Assembly: GCF_021245985.1 (NCBI RefSeq)
Contig: NZ_JAJQXA010000001.1
Location: 1 to 64,000, forward strand
DNA: 64,000 nt
DNA from: Flavobacterium soyae
Lineage (GTDB): Bacteria; Bacteroidota; Bacteroidia; Flavobacteriales; Flavobacteriaceae
Direction: 5' to 3'
Shown here: in pieces, positions 30,501 to 36,615 of the stretch
How the letters are laid out: the number at the start of each line of letters is the position of its first letter
Numbering within the stretch: position 1 is the first letter of the stretch
The notes under the pieces: generated by a model
What the model saw: only the letters and a program-made list of their open reading frames with translations
Database searches by the model: none
What the model was told of the DNA's origin: nothing
Program-made: the position numbers and the translations under genes

Positions 30501-30802
30501 GTTATTACTCTTTAGTAGAGCCATTTGCTGGTGGATATTACAAAGTAGGAGAAACGGCCAAAGCGCACGATTTATTAGATAAACTGGTTAATAAATACAA
30601 GGAAAACTTAAATTATTATGCTACCCTGCCTCCAGGTGACCAAACTGATCTGGCAATGGATATTATTACAGATATTGAACGTTACAGAAGTTTACTTCAT
30701 GTTATGAAGGAAAATGAAGACAAAGTTTTCTATGAAAAACATAAAACAGTATTTAATACGTATGTAAATGTTTTTGAACGTTTTGGACGCGAAAAAGAAT
30801 AA
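27521..30802 (+). CDS. DUF2723 (GT117-like) multi-pass membrane protein
   Basis: 1093 aa. The N-terminal half holds about 12 membrane helices. Near the start is the signature TMSFWDCGEYIATAAKLEVG followed by HPPGAPLF, which is the DUF2723 motif and recalls the Asp-containing first loop of protein O-mannosyltransferase-like GT-C enzymes. A long soluble region follows (about 630-1093), including FTIGDNDTFPLWYAQE. Members are annotated as family GT117 glycosyltransferases in Bacteroidota; acceptor and donor are unknown. Monocistronic with a strong terminator at 30829-30866. Confidence 0.9.
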   Translation: MAQFNFNKWNTIIGWFAFAIALITYTLTVEPTMSFWDCGEYIATAAKLEVGHPPGAPLFQMMGAFFAMFATDAQHVALMVNMMSVFSSAFTILFMFWSSSMILKKIIARFTEINQNNSIVILGSSFVGALAYTFSDSFWFNAVEAEVYAMASLLIALLFWLGLRWEQDMDKPKGNKWLLIISLVIGLSFGVHFMALLTIPSIGFLYYFKHYEKVTIKNFLIANVAVIGILLFIFKLLLPLTMAFFGKTEIFMVNSLGLPFNSGTIFVVLLLIAFFYFGLKFTRQKGLIFYNTIILCILFILIGFSTWIMLPVRANANTVINENKPSDAAEVLAYYNREQYGVNPLFYGPQYTEVFSGLDANVPYLDKKPNYERDYKTGKYIITNNYKNAEQNSDDNQKTVLPRMWSTETGHIQNYINFTNPPKFRINPNYNYEDDLGKYGIDPSQLTEEEYNKAIGQLRNEVEKTIGEFRNAYAQKQIDNEGYVKFLNSYKDYLIIEKPSTVDNFSFMFEYQFGYMYWRYLMWNFVGRQSDVQGKYDNLDGNWISGIKALDSIHLGSQDKLPADVLNNKGRNVYYFIPFILGLIGIMYHANKDLKSFYVLLALFLFTGIALKIYLNERPFEPRERDYALVGSFYVFAIWIGFGVYSLYESIQKYIAPKIAGPIIIAGSLLAAPVLMASQNWDDHDRSNRYTAVAMAKAYLSSCDKDAILFTIGDNDTFPLWYAQEIEHFRTDVKIVNTSLFMTDWYIDQMKAKSYESNPLPISFTHDQYVGDNLDYVAHIPKIETRWNIKDFLDFIKNPKSTVGLQNGQTIHFYPTNKIRVNVDKNIIIKNKIVNPKYNDSIVPYMDIDIKGSALYKNRLMMLDILANNNWKRPIYFSGGAFDDEDYLWLKDYLQLDGMVYKLVPVRNVPSKDGGPMDMGQIDADKMYDIVMKWDWGNSESEKIYHDPETRRNSITYRTNLSRLMNELIAEGKIDKAKNVINLAITKMPLDKFGYYSLVEPFAGGYYKVGETAKAHDLLDKLVNKYKENLNYYATLPPGDQTDLAMDIITDIERYRSLLHVMKENEDKVFYEKHKTVFNTYVNVFERFGREKE

Positions 30803-30828
30803 TAATATACGAAAAATATATTGATTAA

Positions 30829-30866
30829 AAAAATGCAGTGCTTCTTGATAAAAAGCGCTGCATTTT
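30829..30866 (+). terminator. Terminator after the DUF2723 gene
   Basis: Long stem aaaatgcagtgctt pairs with aagcgctgcatttt (one T-G pair) and is followed by a T run. The deacetylase gene starts downstream of it, so extending that gene back to 30838 would place its start inside the terminator. Confidence 0.85.
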
Positions 30867-30897
30867 TTATTTTTACATAGATATAAATAAAACCAAA

Positions 30898-31536
30898 ATG
30901 AGCTTTTATTGGGTAAAAACTAATTCATTTATTAAAAAGGTGTTTTCTAAATATTGTTGGGATATTCCAAACAACGAAAAGAAAATATACTTAACGTTTG
31001 ATGACGGCCCAACCCCAGAAATTACAGACTGGGTTTTATCTGAACTAAAAAAGTTTGATGCAAAAGCGACTTTCTTCTGCATTGGAAAAAACATTAAAGC
31101 AAATTTGTCTTTATTTGAAAAACTAATCCGAGACGGGCATTCTATTGGAAATCACACTATGAATCATGTAAATGGCTGGAAAATTCACACAAACGATTAT
31201 ATCGAAAATGTAAATAACTGCGCCAAGATTTTAGAAGAAGAAATAAAACCTAACAATTTAATATTTCGCCCGCCTTACGGGAAAATCAAAAAAGCGCAAT
31301 CTAAAATTTTACGAAAACTAGGCTATAAAATAATTATGTGGGATGTTTTAAGCGCCGATTTCGACCAAAGTATAACTCCTGAAAAATGCCTTGAGAATGT
31401 TACTAAAAATGTAAAATCAGGGAGTGTAATTGTATTTCATGACAGCATAAAAGCATCGCCAAATTTAAAATTTGCTTTACCAAAAACACTGCATTTTTTA
31501 AAAGAGAATGGATATAAATTTGATATTATTCATTAG
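30898..31536 (+). CDS. Polysaccharide deacetylase (NodB-homology, CE4)
   Basis: 212 aa from the ATG at 30898; the in-frame codon at 30838 lies in the upstream terminator. CE4 motifs in order: TFDDGPT (motif 1, metal and base Asp), HSIGNHTMNH (motif 2, metal His pair), RPPYGK (motif 3), then MWDVLSADFD and VIVFHDS (motifs 4 and 5). No signal peptide is obvious. It removes N- or O-acetyl groups from polysaccharide, possibly peptidoglycan; the substrate is not told by the sequence. Convergent with the thioredoxin-like gene. Confidence 0.9.
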   Translation: MSFYWVKTNSFIKKVFSKYCWDIPNNEKKIYLTFDDGPTPEITDWVLSELKKFDAKATFFCIGKNIKANLSLFEKLIRDGHSIGNHTMNHVNGWKIHTNDYIENVNNCAKILEEEIKPNNLIFRPPYGKIKKAQSKILRKLGYKIIMWDVLSADFDQSITPEKCLENVTKNVKSGSVIVFHDSIKASPNLKFALPKTLHFLKENGYKFDIIH

Positions 31537-31569
31537 AAAATCAGAACAATATCTTATTTTCGGAAGTTT

Positions 31570-31872
31570 TTATACATCGAATTGATCCTGAACAATCCCG
31601 ATAAGTGTATTTGCGTCAAGTTCTCCGGATTGTCTCCAGATCATTTGCCCTTCTTTATAAATCATTAAAGTCGGAAGTCCTTTAATTCGTAATGCTTCGG
31701 CCAGTTCCTGATTTTTATCGACATCAATTTTAATTACCTTCGCTTTGTCTCCAAGCGCAGCCGCGACATCCTTTATTACCGGATGCATCAATACTGATGA
31801 TTCGTTCCAATCTGTGTAGAAGTCAATTAGCACTGGAACCTGAGCATTTATTAGTTCTCCAAATTTTGACAT
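31570..31872 (-). CDS. Thioredoxin-fold protein lacking the CxxC active site
   Basis: 100 aa thioredoxin fold: first strand VPVLIDFYTDW, later KVIKIDVDKNQELAEALRIKG and the cis-proline loop LPTLMIYKEGQ. The place of the WCGPC motif is taken by WNESS, and the whole protein contains no cysteine. It therefore cannot do thiol-disulfide exchange and is more likely a binding or chaperone-like relative. A -7 TACATTTG (31929-31922) gives a leader of about 45 nt. Single gene, 72 nt downstream of the metallophosphoesterase. Confidence 0.88.
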   Translation of the reverse strand: MSKFGELINAQVPVLIDFYTDWNESSVLMHPVIKDVAAALGDKAKVIKIDVDKNQELAEALRIKGLPTLMIYKEGQMIWRQSGELDANTLIGIVQDQFDV

Positions 31873-31921
31873 AAAACCAAAAATTTAATTCTTTTAATCT
31901 ATTAAAAAGATATAATTAATA

Positions 31922-31929
31922 CAAATGTA
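31922..31929 (-). promoter_or_regulatory. -7 element of the thioredoxin-like gene
   Basis: TACATTTG on the minus strand, matching TAnnTTTG. The -33 region is unclear because it lies in the end of the upstream gene. Confidence 0.5.
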
Positions 31930-31943
31930 GCATTTTTAACGAA

Positions 31944-33179
31944 TTAAGCCACATTCTTGCCTTTTTTTAGTTCAATCACCGTGATTTCAGGCATAATTCC
32001 AACTCGTCCCGGATAGGCATGAAAACCAAATCCGCGGTTTACATAAACATATCTGCCGGCTTCTTCATAAAGCCCTGCCCATTGTTTATAAATATATTGC
32101 GCCAGACTCCACTTAAAATATCCCGGAATTTCAATTCCAAACTGCATTCCGTGTGTGTGTCCTGATAACGTTAAATGAAAGTTTTTAGGGTGTTTTTTAA
32201 TTTCATATTCCCAATGACTTGGATCATGGCTCATCAACACCTTAAAATCATCACGGTGAAGATTTTCTGAAGCCTTATTAAGATCTCCTGCCTTTTTAAA
32301 ATTCTTTCCCCAGTTTTCAACACCAACCAAAGCAATTTTATCAGCTCCTTTTTGAATATATTTATTTTCGTTTAATAAAAGATTAAATCCTATTTTACCA
32401 TAAAGATTCTTGATTTCTGCGAAGTTTTCATCTTTTTCTTTTTCAGATGGCCAGGTCACATACTCTCCGTAATCATGATTTCCTAAAACAGCATATTTCC
32501 CGTACTTGTAATCTTTAATTCTGCTAAAAGTTTCCAGCCACGGGTGCATTTCTTTGGCATGCGTATTTACAATATCTCCGGTAAACAAAATTATGTCTGA
32601 TTCCTGTTCATTAATCAAATCAACTGCATATTTAATTTTATCAGGATTATCAAAACTTCCGCTGTGTACATCTGAAATCTGGGTTATTTTAAAACCATCA
32701 AATTCATCTGGAAGATCCGGAAAGAATATAGTCTGCTTAAATACTTTAAAATTATATTTTCCCTCAAAAATCCCATAAATCAAAGACAAAAACGGAACCG
32801 CTGCTAAACCTAAAGCTAACTGGCTGACAAATTTTCGTCTGTCCGGCATCATTTCTTTTCGAGGCGTATTGTACATGCAGTAATTTAATATACTGGTCCC
32901 AATCCTAAAAATATCTTCTCCAAACATTATCAGCGTAAGCAAAATTTTGGGAACATAAACCAATAACATTAATCCCATAGTAAACATGGTTTGTCTGGTC
33001 TGCCCAACAGAACGGTCAAATTGCGTAAAGGAATATATAATGAAAACTAAAAGCAGTACACTTATAATTTGATAGCTGATCAAAACCCATCTTAATTTGA
33101 TTAAAGTACGAAAGGCTTGATACGAATAGAACTCAATAAACAGAAAGAGAGCACATAGAATTACAAAACGAAGGATCAT
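31944..33179 (-). CDS. Membrane-anchored metallophosphoesterase
   Basis: 411 aa. Three to four N-terminal membrane helices (about 1-20, 32-52, 66-88, 118-140) precede a calcineurin-like phosphoesterase domain. Metal ligands are visible in order: ISDVHSG, FTGDIVNTHAKE, LGNHDYGEY, SHDPSHW and LSGHTHGMQFG. The layout matches YaeI/YkuE-type enzymes, some of which act on lipid-linked pyrophosphates such as UDP-diacylglucosamine; the exact substrate is inference. Confidence 0.92.
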   Translation of the reverse strand: MILRFVILCALFLFIEFYSYQAFRTLIKLRWVLISYQIISVLLLVFIIYSFTQFDRSVGQTRQTMFTMGLMLLVYVPKILLTLIMFGEDIFRIGTSILNYCMYNTPRKEMMPDRRKFVSQLALGLAAVPFLSLIYGIFEGKYNFKVFKQTIFFPDLPDEFDGFKITQISDVHSGSFDNPDKIKYAVDLINEQESDIILFTGDIVNTHAKEMHPWLETFSRIKDYKYGKYAVLGNHDYGEYVTWPSEKEKDENFAEIKNLYGKIGFNLLLNENKYIQKGADKIALVGVENWGKNFKKAGDLNKASENLHRDDFKVLMSHDPSHWEYEIKKHPKNFHLTLSGHTHGMQFGIEIPGYFKWSLAQYIYKQWAGLYEEAGRYVYVNRGFGFHAYPGRVGIMPEITVIELKKGKNVA

Positions 33180-33258
33180 TTATTTACAGTTTTAAGCAAA
33201 GTAACAAAGAATGAAAATTTAATCGCTTTTTATTATCAAAAATTTAACTCAAATAATA

Positions 33259-33292
33259 GCAAAAGCCGATAGATTTCTCTATCAGCTTTTGC
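33259..33292 (-). terminator. Terminator downstream of secreted peptide gene A
   Basis: Stem gcaaaagc (33259-33266) with gcttttgc (33285-33292) plus gatag/ctatc inside. Clearly related in sequence to the terminator at 35745-35771 that follows peptide gene B. Confidence 0.75.
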
Positions 33293-33352
33293 AGCCAAAT
33301 TATTTAAAACCTTTAGTCTACAACAAAGTTTATTTAATAAACTTATATTGTG

Positions 33353-33535
33353 TTATTTTTGTGCTTTTGCTGCCTCTGGCTTAGCTTCTGCTTTTTTAGT
33401 TTTTTTATCGGCTTTTTTATCTTTTTTAGCCGTTTTTGCTTCTTTAGCCGGAGTCTCTTTTACTGGAGCTGTCTGAGCATTTACCATTACAGTTGTTCCT
33501 AAAACTGCTGCTGCTAATAAAACTATTTTTTTCAT
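33353..33535 (-). CDS. Small secreted Lys/Ala-rich peptide A (Asr-like)
   Basis: 60 aa. A clean signal peptide (MKKIVLLAAAVLGTTVMVNA, then QTA) leaves a mature part of about 40 residues made almost only of K, A, E, P, T, D and Q (KDKKADKKTKKAEAKPEAAK). No Cys and no aromatic residues in the mature part. Paralogous to the peptides at 35850 and 36084, with nearly identical signal peptides. Composition and size recall the enterobacterial acid-shock protein Asr, but homology is not shown. Own promoter at 33576-33605 with the shared 17-bp motif. Lies just downstream of the histidine kinase gene. Confidence 0.85.
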   Translation of the reverse strand: MKKIVLLAAAVLGTTVMVNAQTAPVKETPAKEAKTAKKDKKADKKTKKAEAKPEAAKAQK

Positions 33536-33575
33536 GATTATAGATTTTGTGATTACTATTTCTTTATTTATACCT

Positions 33576-33610
33576 CAAAGATAGAATCAGTAAATGAAGA
33601 CAAAATGAAG
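33576..33610 (-). promoter_or_regulatory. Promoter and putative response-regulator site of peptide gene A
   Basis: Minus-strand -7 TATCTTTG (33583-33576), 17-nt spacer, -33 TTTTG (33605-33601). The -33 box sits inside the motif atgaagacaaaatgaag (33594-33610), in which atgaag repeats with an 11-bp period. The same motif in the same position relative to -33 occurs at 36341-36357. Confidence 0.75.
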
Positions 33611-33637
33611 ATTGAACCAATCAGAAAAAATTAACTT

Positions 33638-34975
33638 TTAATTGTGTTTTTGCATTTCCGGAAACAATAAAGTAAAAGTTGTTCCTTCGTTTATAATAGA
33701 GGTAACTTTAATCTCAATATGATGAAAAACAGCTATACTCTTAGCAATTGCAAGACCTAACCCCTGCCCTTCCTGATCAGAACTTACTCTGGCAAATCGG
33801 TTGAAGATATTTTCAATTTGCGATTCGTTTAAACCAATGCCAAAATCTGTAATTGAAATAATATATTGATTTTGCAAAAAGCCATCAGAAACAATAATAC
33901 TTCCGTCCTGCTTATTATACTTTATGGCATTTGTAACTAAATTATAGATCAAAATATGAATTAAGGTTTTGTTTCCCTTAAAAGCAAAATCATATTCCAT
34001 TTTATTAACGAACTCAATGCCTTTATCGTCAATACGATCCTGAAGATCTTCCTGAAGATCCTTTATAATTTCCTGAAAACTGATATTTTCGCTGGCTTCA
34101 TATTGATTGTTTTCAATCCGTGAAATCAGCAGTAAATTATTGATGATTTTTTTCAGCATATCAAGCGTTTTCAATGAACCTGCGATTTTATCCACCGCAT
34201 TATCATCTAAAGAATCATTTTGCAGTAAATTCTCCAGTTTGTTTTTCAATAAAGCAATCGGGGTCAAAAGTTCGTGAGAAACATTAGAAATAAACTGTTT
34301 TTCTTTTTTAAAAAGCTCTGCAATACGATTCATCATTTGGTTTAAAACCAAATCTAATTCTCTAAAATCTCTTGATTTTGCTTTTATCGGAGTATGATCA
34401 AAAACCTCTGGTTCGTTGACCCGCCTTATTTTAGTATCAATAATTTTATAAAACGGTTTCAGTAAATATTCGATATAAAAAGTATCTGCCAAAAAAGTAA
34501 CCAGAAGAATAACTACCAAAACAACTATTATAAAAAACTTTATAATAAAAGTAAGGTCTTTTACTTCGCTTAAACTGCTCCCTATTTCGAGTTGGTAATC
34601 TTCATTTTGATAACTAAAGTGATGCTGCAGAATTCGGTATTCATTTTCTTCACCTTCAATAATTCGATATTCATTACTAAAAGTTGTTCGCTTTTGATGT
34701 GTCTTTATGGGAACTCTGGAAAGAACCAAAAATTCGCTGTGAAGTGTAGAAAACTGCGAATAGGTTTCGGTCGAATCATCTGCATTTTCGATAAAATCAT
34801 TAATTTCCTGCTGATTTAAATGATCGATGAATTTCTTTTTCTTTTCAATTAATCCATTATTAATGTGTCTGTAAACCACATTTTCGACCAAAATAGGAAG
34901 CATGAGCCATAAAATCAAAATCACCAACAATCTTGTTAGTGCATTAAATATGGCCAATTGATGTTTTATCTTCAC
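33638..34975 (-). CDS. Sensor histidine kinase
   Basis: 445 aa with a GTG start 11 nt after the response-regulator gene. Membrane helices at about 10-32 and 143-165 enclose a periplasmic sensor of about 110 residues. Then come a linker, the H-box VSHELLTPIALL (His234), the N-box LIYNLVTNAIKYN, and the G-boxes DFGIGL and GQGLGLAIAKS. It autophosphorylates in response to an unknown envelope signal and passes phosphate to the regulator at 34987. The neighbouring peptides suggest the signal concerns the periplasm or outer surface. Confidence 0.93.
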   Translation of the reverse strand: MKIKHQLAIFNALTRLLVILILWLMLPILVENVVYRHINNGLIEKKKKFIDHLNQQEINDFIENADDSTETYSQFSTLHSEFLVLSRVPIKTHQKRTTFSNEYRIIEGEENEYRILQHHFSYQNEDYQLEIGSSLSEVKDLTFIIKFFIIVVLVVILLVTFLADTFYIEYLLKPFYKIIDTKIRRVNEPEVFDHTPIKAKSRDFRELDLVLNQMMNRIAELFKKEKQFISNVSHELLTPIALLKNKLENLLQNDSLDDNAVDKIAGSLKTLDMLKKIINNLLLISRIENNQYEASENISFQEIIKDLQEDLQDRIDDKGIEFVNKMEYDFAFKGNKTLIHILIYNLVTNAIKYNKQDGSIIVSDGFLQNQYIISITDFGIGLNESQIENIFNRFARVSSDQEGQGLGLAIAKSIAVFHHIEIKVTSIINEGTTFTLLFPEMQKHN

Positions 34976-34986
34976 AAAAAATCTAT

Positions 34987-35661
34987 TTATTCATTAATAC
35001 GGTAACCCACATTTCGAACGGTTTCAAACCAATCAATCGAAGTATGTTTGTCTAATTTTTTTCGAAGGTTACGAACGTGTACGTCTATAAAATTAGAATC
35101 GGAGTTTACCTCCAGAATATCGCCCCAAATATGTTCTGTTAATTGTAATCTCGTAATTACCCTGTTTTTATTCAAGACTAAATATTGAAAAATATCAAAT
35201 TCTTTTTTAGTTAAACTTAAAGGCACTTCATCAAAACTCACTTTATAATCCTGAAGCTGCAGTAAAAATCCGTGAATACTTAAATTGTTTAAAGTAAAAC
35301 CATGAATCCTGCGAATTACGGCAAATAATCTCGCAGCCAATTCTGTCAATGCAAAAGGCTTCGTCAAATAATCATCCGCACCTAGATGAAGCCCGTTAAT
35401 CCTGTCATCTAATTCTCCGCGGGCCGTTAGCACAATTACCGCAATTTTTGATTTTGTTTTTCGAATAGTCTGTAAAACTTCAAAACCATCTCCATCAGGC
35501 AATCCCAAATCAAGCAGCATAGCATCATAATCATTACTGGCAAACTCTTCAAGAGCATCGGCGCAGTTATTTGCAATTTTACAAATATAACCTGTGCTGC
35601 ACAGAAAGTCGTAAACCTCTACAGCAAGTTCTTTATTATCTTCAACAATCAAAACATTCAT
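34987..35661 (-). CDS. OmpR-family response regulator
   Basis: 224 aa from the ATG at 35661 (MNVLIVEDN); an upstream in-frame TTG would add 7 unlikely residues. Receiver domain with phospho-acceptor Asp51 in LLDLGLPDG and Lys in YLTKPF. The winged-helix DNA-binding domain (SLTKKEFDIFQYLVLNKN, DVHVRNLRKKLDKH, VRNVGYR) is typical of OmpR/PhoB regulators, which bind 11-bp-phased direct repeats. Such repeats are in the promoters at 33594 and 36341. Co-transcribed with the kinase gene. Confidence 0.95.
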   Translation of the reverse strand: MNVLIVEDNKELAVEVYDFLCSTGYICKIANNCADALEEFASNDYDAMLLDLGLPDGDGFEVLQTIRKTKSKIAVIVLTARGELDDRINGLHLGADDYLTKPFALTELAARLFAVIRRIHGFTLNNLSIHGFLLQLQDYKVSFDEVPLSLTKKEFDIFQYLVLNKNRVITRLQLTEHIWGDILEVNSDSNFIDVHVRNLRKKLDKHTSIDWFETVRNVGYRINE

Positions 35662-35744
35662 AAATAGGGCGTTTAAACGCAACTAAAATTAAATCAATTA
35701 TCAAAAATCCAGTTACGTGTTATTAAAAAATTAACGAATAAAAA

Positions 35745-35771
35745 AAGCCGACAAATTTCTTCATCAGCTTT
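35745..35771 (-). terminator. Terminator downstream of secreted peptide gene B
   Basis: Minus-strand AAAGCTGA pairs with TCGGCTTT (one T-G pair), followed by T7. Sequence homologous to the terminator at 33259-33292, so the 3' flank was duplicated with the peptide gene. Confidence 0.75.
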
Positions 35772-35849
35772 CTTCAATCGCATTCATCATAATCATTATT
35801 CCTGTTTTGCCTCCGTTACAATGCTTCGAAAACAAAACGAGAGTAATTC

Positions 35850-36032
35850 TTATTTTTTCACATTTGCAGCTTCGTCTTTTGGAGCCTCAGCTTTTGCCTT
35901 TTTGTTTCCTTTATGATGGTGTTTTGTTGCTTTAACCTCTTTTGCGGGCGCTGCCTGAGCTGGAGTTGTTTGAGCATTTACCATTACAGTTGTTCCTAAA
36001 ACTGCCACTGCTAATAAAATTAATTTTTTCAT
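35850..36032 (-). CDS. Small secreted Lys/Ala/His-rich peptide B (Asr-like)
   Basis: 60 aa. The signal peptide MKKLILLAVAVLGTTVMVNA is almost the same as in peptide A. The mature part has PAKEVKATKHHHKGNKKAKA, i.e. Lys/Ala-rich with a His run. It starts 51 nt after peptide C ends and has no clear promoter of its own, so it is probably co-transcribed with C. The terminator at 35745 closes the unit. Confidence 0.85.
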   Translation of the reverse strand: MKKLILLAVAVLGTTVMVNAQTTPAQAAPAKEVKATKHHHKGNKKAKAEAPKDEAANVKK

Positions 36033-36083
36033 GATTTTAAATTTTTAAATTAACCAACCTTTTATTCTAAATTATTTTTTTTC

Positions 36084-36281
36084 TTATTTTGTCACTTTTA
36101 CTGCTTCTGCTTTTGGAGCTTCACTTTTTACTGATTTTGTTTTTTTATCTGTTTTGCTTTTTGGGTGTTTTGTTGCTTTAACTTCTTTTGCAGAAACTGT
36201 TTTGCCATCTTTTGCAGGAAACGCATGAACCATTGCACCTGTTCCTAAAACTGCTACTAATAACATCAATAAATTTCTCAT
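36084..36281 (-). CDS. Small secreted Lys-rich peptide C (Asr-like)
   Basis: 65 aa. The signal peptide (MRNLLMLLVAVLGTGAMVHA) is diverged from A and B but keeps the VLGT core. The mature part shares SAKEVKATKH with peptide B, then a Lys/Ser/Glu/Ala-rich tail (KTDKKTKSVKSEAPKAEAVK). Promoter at 36323-36352. First gene of the C-B pair. Confidence 0.83.
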   Translation of the reverse strand: MRNLLMLLVAVLGTGAMVHAFPAKDGKTVSAKEVKATKHPKSKTDKKTKSVKSEAPKAEAVKVTK

Positions 36282-36322
36282 GATTTCTAAAATTTAAATT
36301 AATTACCTTTTATTTTACAGAT

Positions 36323-36357
36323 CAAAATTACCCCCATAACATGAAGACAAAATGAAG
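36323..36357 (-). promoter_or_regulatory. Promoter and putative response-regulator site of peptide genes C-B
   Basis: Minus-strand -7 TAATTTTG (36330-36323), 17-nt spacer, -33 TTTTG (36352-36348). The -33 box is embedded in atgaagacaaaatgaag (36341-36357), identical over 17 bp to the motif at 33594-33610. Confidence 0.78.
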
Positions 36358-36410
36358 AAATCCCTGTATAAAAAAAATTAACTTGACATTAACGCTTTGC
36401 TGGTTTTTGA

Positions 36411-36529
36411 ACCATATAAGTTATATAAGTTTATTTAATACATAGGACACAACTAATCGTTATGTATTAAAATGCGGAGACGCACTGCAGTGCGCCTCTA
36501 CTAAAATGAACTTATATAACTTATATGGT
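36411..36529. repeat. Nested palindromic element upstream of polA
   Basis: A perfect 21-bp inverted repeat forms the outer arms (36411-36431 and 36509-36529). Inside lie an 11-bp inverted repeat (tttaatacata 36434-36444, tatgtattaaa 36461-36471) and a 14-bp perfect palindrome cgcactgcagtgcg (36481-36494). The palindromic core with its cctctac flank recurs at 49684-49707 in the thi operon. Looks like a small non-coding mobile or REP-type element. The rest of the gap between 36282 and 36615 holds the C-B peptide promoter and an AT-rich polA leader. Confidence 0.75.
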
Positions 36530-36615
36530 GGAAAAAATCTATGGTGGAAAAAAAATCTTCTTAGTCTAATTTTTGAGGACTCAATTGTTTATTTTTACAG
36601 ACTAATATTTTTTAT

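Noticed and set aside
33638..35661. Two-component genes as part of a polysaccharide utilisation locus
   Set aside because: No SusC/SusD pair, hybrid sensor or glycoside hydrolases are present; the kinase and regulator are of the classic OmpR type.
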